DNA of 64,000 nt from Magnaporthiopsis rhizophila (lineage: Eukaryota; Ascomycota; Sordariomycetes; Magnaporthales; Magnaporthaceae), in the NCBI GenBank assembly GCA_003049465.1, contig PYSS01000001.1, positions 186,001 through 250,000 on the forward strand, written 5' to 3'. Below are positions 44,660 to 56,217 of the stretch, one piece after another. The first letter of the stretch is position 1; the number at the start of each line of letters is the position of its first letter. The notes under the pieces were generated by a model. The model saw only the letters and a program-made list of their open reading frames with translations, was not told the DNA's origin and searched no databases. Made by a program: the position numbers and the translations under genes.

Positions 44660-45485
44660 CGTGGATCGCTGCGCTGCTCTGTCGGTGCGATAGTGTTAAA
44701 GAGCAGGGCTGGCTTCGCGGCTGGGTGGCGATCTTTTGCGTGGGAGTGCCGGAGGGATGCCACAAAAGAAAATTTGAAAGAGGTTTGAGAATATAAAATT
44801 ATGAATTTGTGGCCGGGGATTTACGACTGGGTCCGGGGGGCATGCCTTAGGTTCTATTCACCTAGGGTTGGCACTTGCTCGCTCCTGCCAAGAACAAGAA
44901 GGCGGTCAGGAGGATGGAATTCCAAGAGACGACGCGGCACGACCTGCCTGCCCGGTTAGGTAATGCACGCAGGACTGGTATGAGACAGACGGGAGGCAGA
45001 TGGACAATAGCTGCGTGGCACAAAGAGACAAATATAGCAAATTCCTTCGCCAACAAATCCACTGCCGTCTCAACAGGCCAAGAGAGTGGCGTGCCATCAC
45101 GAGGAGTACTGGGGGCAAATAAGCAATATCACCAGATAGAAAAACACCAGGAAAAACCCGTAGAACGGCTGGAAAGAGCAACACATTCAAGTCAACAGAG
45201 GCATAGGAATTCGTGAAATTTTATCTATCAACTTGATGGAGAACGGCATCATGTAAGGTAGTTCGCCCCAGAATACCCTTTCCCGAGGTTCGTGCGCCTG
45301 TAGAATTACATGGATGGTGTGGTGTTGTTGGTGGTACAGCGCCCACTGGGGCGGAGAATGAGTCTCGAGGACTCTGTTCCGCTCCCGGATACCAAAAGGA
45401 ACATGTATTTTGGTTCTTTGGCGCGATTGTGTTTCTTTTTGTTGTTGCCTCTGGCTCTCAACATGCCGCCTTCCTGCGGTCATAT
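44660..45485. other. Upstream region of the repeat-protein gene / 3' of tom6
   Basis: Promoter of the gene ending at 42878 and 3' region of tom6. No protein-like frame recognised. Confidence 0.5.
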
Positions 45486-45774
45486 TCAGGCATACGGCAG
45501 GAAGATCTCGGCCCAGGAGCTCGCCAGGATCGCAACTCCAACCTAGCGCGCCAAAAAAAGAGCACAGGTCAGCAGCGTATATGGGTAGATAGAGAGAAAG
45601 CCTATGGGCTGGCTAGCGAGGGGTCCGACCCACGCCAAAGGCAGCAACGCTGCGGACGACAGATGCATGCTCGGGCGCAGTTAGGGCGTCGTATGCGGCG
45701 GCAACATAGCCCTTCTGCTGCACCTTTGGTTGGCCGCGGCGGGCTACTTGAACGCGGACGCCCTTGGGAGGCAT
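45486..45774 (-). CDS. tom6: Mitochondrial import receptor subunit Tom6 homologue
   Basis: Two exons, 45774-45634 and 45542-45486, encode 65 aa. 'MPPKGVRVQVARRGQPKVQQ' is a basic cytosolic N-terminus; then 'KGYVAAAYDALTAPEHASVV' and 'RSVAAFG|VGVAILASSWAE' lead to a single C-terminal membrane segment and the end 'IFLPYA'. The conserved 'YDALT.PE..SVVRS' and terminal 'SSWAE..LP' are the signature of fungal Tom6, a tail-anchored subunit that stabilises the TOM complex in the outer membrane. The 91-nt GT-AG intron sits at the beginning of the TM segment. A longer upstream frame exists, but homologues begin at MPPK, so 45774 was chosen. Confidence 0.82.
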
Positions 45775-46286
45775 GTTGTCTGTAGGCAGCGACGGCGCGA
45801 GAGGTTGAGCGGTTCGATTGTTGGCTTGTTTTGCGGCAGGTCGGCAATCGAATTGGCCGGGATGGAGGTCGTCGGCAGAAATTGTCGTGATGCTTTCCAT
45901 CCGATATGGATGACAGTTGTCTGTTATCTTATCGCGATCGGAAGCGGCTGAACTATACTGGGATTGGTAAAGTGAGATCCGCTTAGTGTGGGGCTGGGGA
46001 TGCTGTCTCGGTGTGCTGTGACATCAGCGGGAGTCTGTAGGCTCATTCCACTGAATCCGCCGCCTTTGATGACTGAGCCCCAGCCAACAGCCACCGGATT
46101 CGGACTCTTTCACAACTACTACCCCTCGCGGTTGCAAAAGATGAAATAGGAAAATCCAACCGAGGCCATATCCAGCAAGAGGAACCACTACCTGCTGCGT
46201 TTCGCCTTTTCTCTATATCATCTGTCAATCTAGGTACTCGCCTGCTTGCGCGTGTCTTGGCACGTCCTGGCAGGGTTTACCGCGCA
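45775..46286. other. Divergent promoter region tom6 / 46287 gene
   Basis: Half a kilobase between start codons of opposite strand genes. No distinct element recognised. Confidence 0.55.
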
Positions 46287-47126
46287 ATGGCGGAAAATCA
46301 GCAGACGAACAGTCACGGGCCCGGCGGTTTCTTCCCTCCAGAAACTCTCCCTTCACCTGCGCCCAGCGGCTTGTCTACGGCGTCCGTGGCGGGCCTGCCT
46401 CGTCCGCGCGCAACACCCCTGCGGCCGGGATCGATCAAGGAGGATAATGTCAGAAGGTTCATCGAGCGTCAGCTGCTCAGCATAGGCGCCCGCGCGTTGA
46501 AAAAGGCGGCCCCCGAGGAGCCAGGGATCGTGCCCGGATTTCGGTCCATGGGCGAGTTGTGCAAAGAGCTGGACGTCATCCTCAACCTTCTCTGGCAGAC
46601 CGGCACCCCGAGCCTCCAGGTTCCATACTTTCTGAATATAGCGAACGAGCTCACCGACTGGCTGGAGTCTCTCTCGCCAACTCTAGCTCCAACTTTCTCT
46701 ATTCTGCACAAACTGGACCACTGCTTTGCTAGCTTGCTGGCCGGGCAAGACGTCCTGACCGGAGGGGCGCTCCCTGGCTTTGAGTACGGCCCGGCCATGA
46801 GCCGTACCGACATGGTCAGGTGCAGGAGCCTGGCCCAGCAGACAAGGGTACAGATGGTAGATGTCATGAGGCGAGCCTCCCGGCCGGGGGAGGAAAAGAA
46901 GAAGGAGGGGCAGGAAGGCGGCACGACTTCGGCTGATGACACCGAGACGACGGACGGTGACACCACAATGGACGACGCTGAGGGCAAAAAGTCTTGGAAA
47001 CAGATTTTGAGCGAGGAAGACGACGACGAGGAGCTCCAGATGGATGTGGCCCGCGTCTATGAGCAGACCCTAGTCCGGCTGGGGGCGGAACTTGGCGACG
47101 GCCCGGCCATTGGCATCATCGTCTGA
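46287..47126 (+). CDS. Conserved filamentous-fungal protein of unknown function
   Basis: One exon, 279 aa. 'GPGGFFPPETLPSPAPSG', 'LRPGSIKEDNVRRFIERQLL', 'PYFLNIANELTDWL', 'FSILHKLDHCFASLLAG', 'LPGFEYG..MSRTDMVRCRSLAQQTR' and 'MDVARVYEQTLVRLGAELG' are blocks I have seen in a widespread ascomycete family, sometimes annotated in databases as 'meiotic recombination protein Dmc1'. No Walker A or B motif or RecA fold is visible, so that label is not supported. The middle is helical and the 210-255 region is acidic. An upstream Met in frame (46257) is possible, but MAENQQ is nearer the usual start. Role unknown. Confidence 0.85.
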   Translation: MAENQQTNSHGPGGFFPPETLPSPAPSGLSTASVAGLPRPRATPLRPGSIKEDNVRRFIERQLLSIGARALKKAAPEEPGIVPGFRSMGELCKELDVILNLLWQTGTPSLQVPYFLNIANELTDWLESLSPTLAPTFSILHKLDHCFASLLAGQDVLTGGALPGFEYGPAMSRTDMVRCRSLAQQTRVQMVDVMRRASRPGEEKKKEGQEGGTTSADDTETTDGDTTMDDAEGKKSWKQILSEEDDDEELQMDVARVYEQTLVRLGAELGDGPAIGIIV

Positions 47127-48333
47127 GAGCGTAATCTATCTGGTGTTCCTCTCTCCACCCTCCAGTCTATTAATTACCCAAGCGAGCGATGTGGCTCTTT
47201 ACCCTGTCTTCTGGGGCACTTTTCGAGACGGCATGGCGGGCGTTGGATACGGTACGTAATACTAGCGCAGGAGATCAGCATCCTTCTCGGACCTCAGGGG
47301 TGCCAAGCCCGCCTCCGCCTGACCGGCTGAAAACTTGCTCGCTAACCACTGCTGCGAGTGGGAAAGGTCGACAGTCACGCTAGATTTTCGGGCATCTGTC
47401 TTGCGGAGGCTTGCTGTGCGTCGAGTTCTATTGAGCGAACGAGAATGGCATGACGCACAGTTCCTTACACGGTAGCTCCTGGTGTCTCCTTCTCCGGCCC
47501 GAGGACCACAACGAACATGGAGATTCTTTTTGAAAAGTCTCTTAGGGGGAGTCGAGATGGGCGCACGCAATCATTTATCATCTAGCTGGCCCAGCCCTCT
47601 CTTCGTGCCCATCTCCGGGTCCTGCACCAGCACTTGCCTCACGACAGCGCCACTCGGGCTTCGGGGACATCTTTCGACCAATCCTGTCTCCGGGACCAGA
47701 TTCTACTCAGCTTGCCGGCCATCTATTGCGGCTGCTTCAAGTTCCGTGCTGTGGACAATACTAACCTGTGGGGCCAGCTGGAAGGGCGGAATGGGGGTGG
47801 CCAAGGGGCACAATACTAAGGAGAACAATACTAAGACACGGCCCCCCTGAATACGTCGGTCATGACAACCACTTCGCGTTGTGAGTTGTGATTGATTTTG
47901 TAGATGCTTAATATTATGCCCATGTGCTTTTTGGCCCCAGCTGCTTTCGTTTCTTTTTTTCGAAACCGGCAGAGGGCTGCCAGTCATCCCCGACCAGTCA
48001 AAAGGCACAATTGCAAGGCAAACTCCATATGGCTATTCCGAAATGTGACCAAAAGACAATATTGGCTGGTGCAGTCGGATGAGGAAGCTGGGGGCAGCTT
48101 ATCCTGATCCCGTTCTTGCCATCCGTGGCTTCCCTCTTTCATGAAACAAAACCCTCTCCCGCTCCCCTTCACAATTTTGATGACAATTTCGATGACAGCT
48201 ATAAGCCAGACAAAGCGCCCCCAAAGTCCAGATTTAGTGCGTCGGAAACACTCACCTTTGTCCTTTCGTCCTTTTCTTTGCCTTGATAGCCTCAACTCTT
48301 GTCACCTTCGCTGAACCGCGTGCAGTCGACATC
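47127..48333. other. 1.2-kb upstream region of pre-2
   Basis: 3' region of the preceding gene and promoter of the receptor gene. It includes a single TGAAACA motif (48142-48148). No protein-like frame. Confidence 0.5.
48142..48148 (+). promoter_or_regulatory. TGAAACA, candidate Ste12 pheromone-response element
   Basis: Exact match to the yeast pheromone-response element bound by Ste12, 186 nt upstream of the pheromone receptor start. Only one copy was found; yeast promoters usually have two or more, so chance is not excluded. Confidence 0.3.
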
Positions 48334-49628
48334 ATGGCTACGGACTCGGGCGCTCTGCCCGGCATGGGAGCCGGAAGTGATCCGCGCATGCAGAGCATCA
48401 ACATCACGGGCCCTGGCGGCAAGCCCTTCCCCGTCCCGATGGCCGAGATCAACAAGGCGAACCTGTACCTGGTCCGAGTCGCGATCGTCTACGCGAGCCA
48501 GATCGGCGCCTGCTTCATCATGCTGGCGGTCGTCCTGACCATGACGCCAAAGCACCGGTTCGCCAGGATCCCGACCCTGATCAACATCTCCAACCTAGCC
48601 CTGGCCGTCGTCCGCATGACGCTGCTGGCCAGCTACTTCAGCAGCAGCTGGGTCGAGATGTACACCCTCTACAGCGGCGACGTGCGCTTCGTGACGGCCG
48701 ACGACTGGCGCATCAGCCTCGTCGCCACGGCGCTGTCGATCCCACAGACGCTGTTGGTGCTCTCGGCGCTGATCGTGCAGGCCGGGTCTATGGTGCAGCT
48801 CTGGCCGGGCCTGTGGAAGTGGTCCGCCATCGCCGTCTCGACGCTCATCTCGCTCGCGAGCTTTGCCTTCAAGTGCGCGTCCGTGTCGGTCCAGATCAGG
48901 GTCATCCAGGAGCCGTTCGACGTCAGGCCGCTGCGCTGGATCCGCCTGACGGACGTGTCCCTCATCACGACCGCCATCTCCTGGTTCTGCTTCCTCTTCA
49001 ACATCCGCCTCGTCATGCACATGTGGACCAACCGCAGCATCCTCCCGACCGCCAAGGGCCTCTCATCGATGGATGTGCTTGTCATGGCCAACGGAATCCT
49101 CATGCTCATTCCCGGTAAGTGGCGACGACATGGCCCGCGAGGAAAACTAAAAGAAGCTAACATGGGCACCCTACTGCAGTCATATTCACCGCCTTCCAGT
49201 TCGTCGACGTCGCGTTCCTCGAGTCGGGATCTCTCGTCCTCACAACCGTCGTGCTCGCCCTGCCGTTCGCGGCCTTGGTGGCGCAGCGACTTGCGGTCAA
49301 CCCGGCGTCGCAGCACCGCGGTTCCAGAGACACGGACGAGAACACGCTCGGCAGCAAGAAGCGGTTCCTCGACGACTACTCGCACCGCTCGACTACTGGC
49401 GGACCCGGCACCGGCGGCCGTCACCACCAGGGAGCCGCGCTCAACACACATGTCGCCGCCGGACCCCACCACCACCCCAGCGTCCCCACGAGGCAGCGCA
49501 GCGCCGACCCGATCGACCTGGAGCTGCAGAGGATTGACGACGACGATGGCGGCCAGTCCCAGGAGAAGGACGCGGCCGGAGGAGTCAGGGTGGACCGGTC
49601 CATCGAGCGTCGCGAGGAGCGCATCTAG
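48334..49628 (+). CDS. pre-2: STE2-type pheromone receptor (GPCR, PRE-2-like)
   Basis: Two exons, 48334-49114 and 49180-49628, encode 409 aa. Seven hydrophobic segments can be read, beginning 'VRVAIVYASQIGACFIMLAV' (about 48-67) and including 'ISLVATALSIPQTLLVLSAL', 'SLITTAISWFCFLFNIRLVM' and 'SGSLVLTTVVLALPFAALVA'. The block 'SILPTAKGLSSMDVLVMANG..MLIP' in TM6 carries the conserved Pro of the Ste2 family (Pro258 in yeast). The C-terminal tail is hydrophilic with His/Arg clusters for G-protein coupling and internalisation. In Neurospora PRE-2 senses the alpha-factor-like CCG-4 pheromone at the trichogyne surface. The intron lies in the TM6-TM7 link. MATDSG at 48334 was preferred over an in-frame Met 17 codons upstream. 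Confidence 0.92.
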
Positions 49629-50688
49629 GAGTGGCGTGACGACGCCGAGTTCGTGGGCGAGGCCGTGGCGACTGCTGCTTGGCTGCAGCGCCCTTCCTTT
49701 GTGACGCTTGTCCACGGGGGAAACTAATGAAGGGACATGACGGCCTTTGCCTGCCTTGACAGCTCGTATCCGGCACATGAGCCAGAGGGCAGTCATTCTA
49801 TCTTTCTTTCCATTACCTTTCTTTCTTCATTCCCCATTTTTCTTCGCATTAGGAGCCGGAGTTAGTTGGAGGTCATATTCCATTTCGAAATCCAGTAATT
49901 TGTGAAAAAGACATCCTTTGGGCTCTTAGCTCTTGGGGATCTCGCAAATCTTTGCACCCACCTGTCTTATTTCACCACATATCTTTCTCCTCTGCGTTCG
50001 GCCTCCATAGGAGTGCTCGTTGAGCTTAGGTAGAAGAAGTTAGGCACCTAGGTACCTATATCTACCTATGTACCTCGGCATTTAGGCACCTGGAGCCTAT
50101 CTCCAGCTAGGAGGTCGTAGGTACCTATCTAGACACCGCTCATACTTGAGCTTAAGGCATGATATGAGACACAATTTCTTGGAGCTCCTTGTGGTGATTT
50201 TTCCCGGAGTACTTGCCTCCCGCCTCAGGCCCATTGTACTTGGCTGTTCCTGCCCTATACTTGCGCTCTTGCCAGGCCGGTTCGTTTCACACTCGGCAGG
50301 ACCGCCACATTTGATTCGCACGCCCACGCGCCTGCCACCCTGAGATTAGTGCTCGCTCGCTTCCACCGATGGCGCCTCCCTGATTTGTCTGTGGTCTCTC
50401 CCTGGCGAGCTTTTGTCCCAGCTGCCAGGATCAGACGACCCGACCCCTCCTCCATGGCACCACTCCGGGCCCAACCAGCTTCTGGGCCTCGCAGCTTTGC
50501 ACTGCACCAGCAAGGCAGCCGAGGTCTTGACTTTCCATGTTCTTAGTAATATAAACGTCCTCTTCTGTTACACCACTTAATCTTAACCAAACCAAAACAA
50601 CTCCTTATACGTTGCATTCTTCACTCATCATCCGTTCTCGGCTCCCCAGACACCACCTCACACAACACGATAGCACACTCGAAGCCCC
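49629..50688. other. Intergenic region with TAGGTACC-rich patch
   Basis: 3' region of pre-2 and leader of the next gene. Between about 50041 and 50133 the palindromic words TAGGTACCTA, ACCTAGGTACC and relatives recur at least five times. Confidence 0.55.
50041..50133. repeat. Clustered TAGGTACCTA-type palindromes
   Basis: At least five degenerate copies of TAGG(C/T)ACCTA or ACCTA(T/G) in about 90 bp; each is a short palindrome. I have seen such patches in intergenic DNA of several Sordariomycetes but know no function. Confidence 0.6.
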
Positions 50689-53634
50689 ATGGAGTCCGTC
50701 CCGAGCGACTCATGCATCCGCTGCCTCGGGCGTGCTCGGGACAACTTGAGCGAGGGCGACAATGGCCGTGCCGAGTTCCAGCTCCGACCAGCACCACTCC
50801 GCCTAGGCCGCAGAACGCAGCCAGGCGATGCCTTTCTCCTGACACCAAAACTTGGGTCACCCCGCCGCTCGCTAGCCCGCAGATCGGTGACGTCAGGCTT
50901 CTCCCTGCGCGCCGGAAAAGGCCTTCGATCTCCGTCGCAGTCCATTTCTCCGAGCGATGAGGAGTCGGACTTGAGCAAGCAGGACGATGACGAGCAGGTC
51001 AGCCCAAGGCTTGATGCCTTGGGGTCTCCGTATAGTGATCTGACCAAGTCACCGCCGCCGACGCGCGCCGAAAAGGCGTCCCCGCTCTCGCACCAAAGCC
51101 TTTCGGAGTCCATGCCAGCATCGACGGTGATAAAGCGACCAATCCACGACCTCGCGCACATCGGCAACGCCGCTCAGCCATCAGATTCATCCAAGAGACT
51201 CAACTCCTGGCGGTCTAGCACCCCGTCACCCTACCAGACCCTAACTGGACATCGCCCTGGCAAGGCTTGCGTCACATCTGTTCGCCTGAAGCCTTCCTTT
51301 CTCGACTCAATCGAGTTCCAGCGACGCTCAGGGGGATTTGGGGACCCTGGGCGCCTTGATAAATGGCTGCTCAAGGCTACTGGGGGATAGGACCCTTCGG
51401 GACAAGCCCTGCTAGCTCATGGCACCGGCGGCATCGACGGAGAGAGTGGCCGCGAGCCTACAAGAGGTCACAGCTCGAGATCTGCCGAGATAAAACAGAC
51501 CGCACTTCACACTGTTGCAGAACGAAGAAAGCTCTTTGAACGCCACGACCTTGCCCAACCTGGAAATACTGCTCTTCGGGGTGAATCCAGGGCTCTCAGC
51601 CGCAAGGCAACCCAAGACGGAGCCGGCGCTGCCGCGAGGCATGCCTCCATCAAGACCAAAAGTGTCCCGGCTTCGCCAGTAAGACAACGCCGTCAAGGGC
51701 TGGCAGAACCCCCGGTAACCTCAAGTCATTCGCACGGCCCCCTCGCTACCGATCAGCTGCCGCAGAAAACGGCCAGAAGCGGCGTTGCCCAGCTTCGTCG
51801 CTCATTCGAAGAGTTTCTTGGACTTGATGCACAACAGAGTGTTTCTCATGACGCCCAAACACCACAGCCTCAGCTTCGACATATACGCAATAAGAGCCCA
51901 CCAAAGCCCGCCAGGGTCGATTCGGCTGGTCTCAGCTCGTCTCGGGCGTCTGCTAGCACACAGTCGTCAAGTGTGTTTAAGCCTGTTGCTGGAACGGCGC
52001 ATGACCTGGCTATAGTTCGGGCTCATCACAATGTCCACTTCTCCCCGGCCGGTAAACCTGGGTATCGCCCTGATCAAGCATCATCGAGGACCCCGCCTAC
52101 ACACGCTCTGCACGCAAGGGATGCTGAGCCGGTGCTGACGGCGAAAAAGGCCAAGGAGAATCAACCGCAGTTGCTCTTCGGCGGTGCCATGAGGAGGAAA
52201 CAGCGATGTCGATCACCGCCGGTCACCCCCACGAGGCCTATGAGGAGGTCACCAGTGCTCCATTCCAGTCCTGTTCACTGTCTTTTGAGATCGGCGGGGA
52301 GCAATTCTGGGCTAGAGTCCCTCGGAACGACCGAGGGCCTGGTCCAGAGCGAGCCCCAGAACCGCTATGGCGGGGGAAAACTCCAAGGGAGTCGCTCGTG
52401 TCCCAGGAAGGTGGCAGACCTGTGCCGTCTCTTTGATGCTCCGTCAGCGGGCCATAGAATTTCTTCAACACCGAGGCGGCAGAAGACGGTAATCCGGATT
52501 CCGGAATTCTTGGAGGCACTGTCTATGCCAACCGTCGCGAACGCCAAATCAAAGACCAGAACCTCCGATGAGGTTGAAGCAAAGCTTGCTTCTCCGTCGA
52601 GCAAGCTGGGGTCGGGAGATAAGGCAGAGGGCCGCCCATGTACTTCTGCTGATGATGAGGGAGCGTCTCCACTCAAGCAGAAGATCCATTTGTTCGAGGA
52701 TCTCAGCAGCTCGGACGCTGTCGACAAACTCTCTAGAGCACGGCCCAAAACTCACCATTCGGCAGTCGGCGGCCCCGTCGGACAGGTCGAGGTCGGCACC
52801 ATGTCAGGGAGGGCTGGGACATGGCGGGGCAAGAGAGCCGCGGGCATAATACGGAAAATCTCCAAGACATTGGATATCCATGGCTACGGTGACACCGAAG
52901 AGGTGACTTTGGAGACCGAGGGTCAGACCTGGCCCGGGGGCAAGGCAGAAACCCAGAGACCCAGCAAGAAAATTGTTGAGCGCAGGCTTAAGAAGCAATC
53001 ACCAGATCGAGTCGCCGGTATAGCGTTTGGCTCAACTCCAGACAGGACCCCAGCGGTCGCGCAGGAGCAGCCAGAGTTCAATAGCGCCATTGCGGAGGTC
53101 TCGGCTGACGAGCACCAAGTCAGAGAGATGCCGGCGTTGGACTTGAAGATCTCGACAGGGAGGAGAGGCCTGTTTAAGAGGAAAAGTCTGCCCTTCCTTA
53201 AGGGCATGTCGGCTTTCCAGGACCACAATGACACCCACGACGCCAAGGAAATTCACAACAGCAAGGGCAGTTCAACAAAATTCGTCATGGGAGCAGAAGG
53301 TGCAAGTTCCGGGAACATGAGTGTTGTCAGAGGCCCAACCCAGGGCAGAACAGAGACCCTGAGGCGTCGATTCTCTGCTTCTATCAGCAAGGCGGTGGGC
53401 CCTTTCCGCTCGGCCCCCGGCGCAGCAGCATATCCAAGTGGCAGGAAAGCTGCCCGCTCAGGACCGAGAACGAACTCTTCAACAACCAGCGAGCAAACGA
53501 CAGGCAGCGGCAGCAACAAGGCCGCCGTGTCAGTGGTGAGATGCAACCTTCAGCATCCTAGGCCAATCCGGAGCAGCGAGGTGAGCCTGTTGATCGGGCT
53601 CTGCGAGGAGATGGAAAGAAAGACACAGAGGTAG
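50689..53634 (+). pseudogene. Long disordered protein gene interrupted by one in-frame TAG
   Basis: The frame starts at ATG 50689 ('MESVPSDSCIRCLGRARDNL') and would run 982 codons to TAG 53632-53634, except for TAG at 51388-51390. Both sides look coding: before it 'LKPSFLDSIEFQRRSGGFG' and 'DPGRLDKWLLKAT', after it 'SAEIKQTALHTVAERRKLFE' and 'SFEEFLGLDAQQSV'. Downstream there is no in-frame ATG for about 800 nt, so it is not a separate gene. Short motifs with a helix ending LF(D/E) recur: 'VAERRKLFE', 'RKVADLCRLFDAP' and 'SPLKQKIHLFEDL'. The protein is Ser/Arg/Lys-rich with no named domain. No good donor-acceptor pair removes the stop. Nonsense mutation, readthrough, an unusual intron or a base error remain possible; the call 'pseudogene' only marks the break. 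Confidence 0.6.
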
Positions 53635-54105
53635 TGGATGCGCTGCCGGGACTCGGTGGTGGCTGAACTCTACAGTATGGACATTTCGCTTGACGGAGTA
53701 GAGGACGGAACAGCTTCAGTGGTAGTAGTGGTAATTGGATAGATCCAAGATGAGGAATCGGGCCTTCGTATTCTTTTTTACCCTTTGGTTGCTTGTGGTG
53801 TCATGTTTCAAAGGGGATGGCTCAGCACATCACAAGTTATGTAGACAGACGATTCGCTTCACATCAATAGTCCCAGCTGAGGCTCAGTATGGATGAAATA
53901 ATGAGAGAGACGAATAAGATATTTCAGCAGTTGTCCAACAACCCTGAGGACTAGATCGAAGTTTGGGGACTAGAATATGACGCAGGGTTTGTAGTCTTGA
54001 CAAAATCTACCTAGATAGGTGGGTAGCGTATCCCTCGACCGCAGCCCTCGACCCCTTAAATCACAACGACGACGGCGATACTTCCGTGACCAAGCGGCGA
54101 ACCAT
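53635..54105. other. Intergenic, convergent 3' regions
   Basis: Between the end of the interrupted gene and the vps23 stop. No feature recognised. Confidence 0.55.
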
Positions 54106-56217
54106 TCATTGTTGGATAAGCCCCATGCCACGGCCAATCTTGCGCACGAGAGCCTTCTTGAGATACCACTCGCGGGCGAGGCTGCGCGTTGTCTTTGCAA
54201 AGACGGCGGGCGAGACGCGGCCACGCTCGACGGCGCGCCCGAGGACGAAGACGGCGTCGGCGAGGGCGCGCTCCTCGGCAACCAGATCGTAGAGCTGGTT
54301 GGCGACGACGGTCGGGGCGACCAGGAGCTCGTCGACGTCCGGGGGCTTGATGCGGCGCGACTGCGCGTCGGCGACGGCGGCGTCAGCGCGGTGGAGGGCG
54401 TCGCGCAGAATGCCCGCGTTGGATGTCAGCAGGGCCGAAAGCTGCGACAGCTGCGACGTCTCGGCCTGGACCTGGCCCAGGGCGGCCAGCATGGCCGTGC
54501 GCTGCGCCTGCAGGCCCTGCAGCGAGGCCTCGTCCTGGGCACGGGCGCGCTGCCGCATCGCGTGCAGGGTCTGCGCCAGCTGGTGCATGAGCGCGTCCTT
54601 TTCCGGGTTCGGCGGGATCGGCGGCGCAGGCACGTTGGTCGGCGACGGAATCGACAGCACCAGGGGTTCATCCATGAGATCCGGCGGTGGCGGAGGCTTC
54701 TGCGCTGGTTGCTGTGGCGGAGCGGGAGGTGCTGCCATGGGTTGTGGAGGAGGAGGGCCTCCTGCAGCCGGGGGAGGATGAGGATGACGTTGTTGCTGAA
54801 GCGGCCCTGTTTGCTGGTAACGGTCATATTGCTGCGAGTGAGGTGGTTGTTGCTGCTGCTGATGCTGCCAGCCCACCTGAGGTTGCGTGGGTGGTGGTGC
54901 GCCTTGGCTAGCATGCTGTGGTGGCGGAAGGGAGGCATGCCGGGGATCGATCGGAGAGAACGACTCCCGCCCTTGCGCAGCTGCTGCCGCCGGTGTCGTC
55001 TGACGCTGGAGACGCCCTGGCGGAGACTGTGGATGATGATACGGGGGGTGGGCAGGAGGCGGAGGACCAGCTTGACTGGTCTGGCTGCCGGCGTAATGGG
55101 GCTGCGGCGGGAGTGGTGGTGCCGAGTCGTATCTCGACGCTCTATTGCTCGTAGGAGTCTGCATGGCTGTGGCTTCAGGGGCTACGACCTGGCTTACAGG
55201 ATGGTGGCTTTGGGCGCCATAGGGAGGCACAGGAGCGGCGACAGACCGAGATTGCGGAGGGACGGGAGACGGCCGATGTATGGGGGGATCATCGCCTTTC
55301 GGTGGAGGCGGGGGAGGCCTCTGCTCGGCGGGAGCGGGAGTCTGGACGTGTGTCTGGGCTGCCGAAGCTGGGCGAGCCATATCTGGCGGCAGAGGTGGCA
55401 CGGGCGGCGGCGTCGCCGTCGGCTGCTGGGCTGGCGCCGGGCCCGGCTGCTGCTGCTGCTGCTTTGCGATAACGGGAGGTTCCTTTGCGAATACATCGCG
55501 GAGGATGGCCAAAAAGTCGAGTATTGTCGACTTCTGCGAGGCTCAACGAGGCGCATGGTCAGCATTCTGGAAAGCAAGCGCGCGAGCACATCTCAGGAAG
55601 TGGAACACATACATCCCAGAATCCAGCCCAGCCGACCAGATAAGGGTGATAGACCTGGCCTTGGGGATCGACGTGCTGCCCCGGGCGGACGACCATGTTC
55701 TCGGTGGGGGTCACATAGACCAGAGGAGCCTCGCGGGGATAAGCGTGGGGCACCCATAGCGAGATGGGGAACCGGTAGGTCGTGCCCCGGAAAACGACGG
55801 GGATGGTGCCCGAGAGGTGGAGGAGAAGGGCCGAGACGCCATTGGGGAAGGCTGGTTGCGCGCAAGCAGGGCGACAGTTAGTGGTGTGGTGCGTGGGATC
55901 GTTGGCGCTCGAGCAGGCAAGAAGAGACCACAGGGACTCACTGTGGACGTCGGTTCGCGGCGATAGCGAGGGGTACAGCGAGAGCGCCTGGGCGACGTCG
56001 TCGTAGGTTCGGTTCACATCGTGATACTCCTGGAAGACGTGGACGTGGAATCAGCAACAGTTCCGGTTCCAGCTCCAGATCCATCTCTGTTTCGATGATC
56101 CATAGCTCTCCCGGATCGCCTCTCGGAAACGGGCAACCGGTCAGGGTCAGAGGGTGGAGACGGTACGCTTGTGAGGACGCTGTACAGCCAGTTAAGGATG
56201 TGCTGCTGGACCACCAT
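54106..56217 (-). CDS. vps23: ESCRT-I subunit Vps23 (TSG101 homologue)
   Basis: Four exons, 56217-56167, 56029-55942, 55851-55613 and 55533-54106, encode 601 aa. The first 145 residues form a UEV domain: 'VQQHILNWLYSVLTS|EYHDV', 'NRTYDDVAQALSLYPSLSPR', 'TFPNGVSALLLHLSG', 'YRFPISLWVPHAYPREAPLV' and 'VYHPYLVGWAGFWDKSTILD'. As in TSG101 the E2 catalytic Cys is replaced. A long Pro/Gln-rich linker follows (about 160-400), then a coiled-coil stalk and the C-terminal steadiness box ending 'RKIGRGMGLIQQ'. Vps23 recognises ubiquitinated cargo on endosomes and feeds the multivesicular-body pathway; in Aspergillus it also serves pH signalling. All introns are GT-AG. The start is the first Met before the UEV helix. 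Confidence 0.95.

Noticed and set aside
54019..55881. 620-codon plus-strand open frame
   Set aside because: Antisense to vps23; Arg/Trp/Leu-rich translation comes from the reversed Pro/Gln-rich linker.
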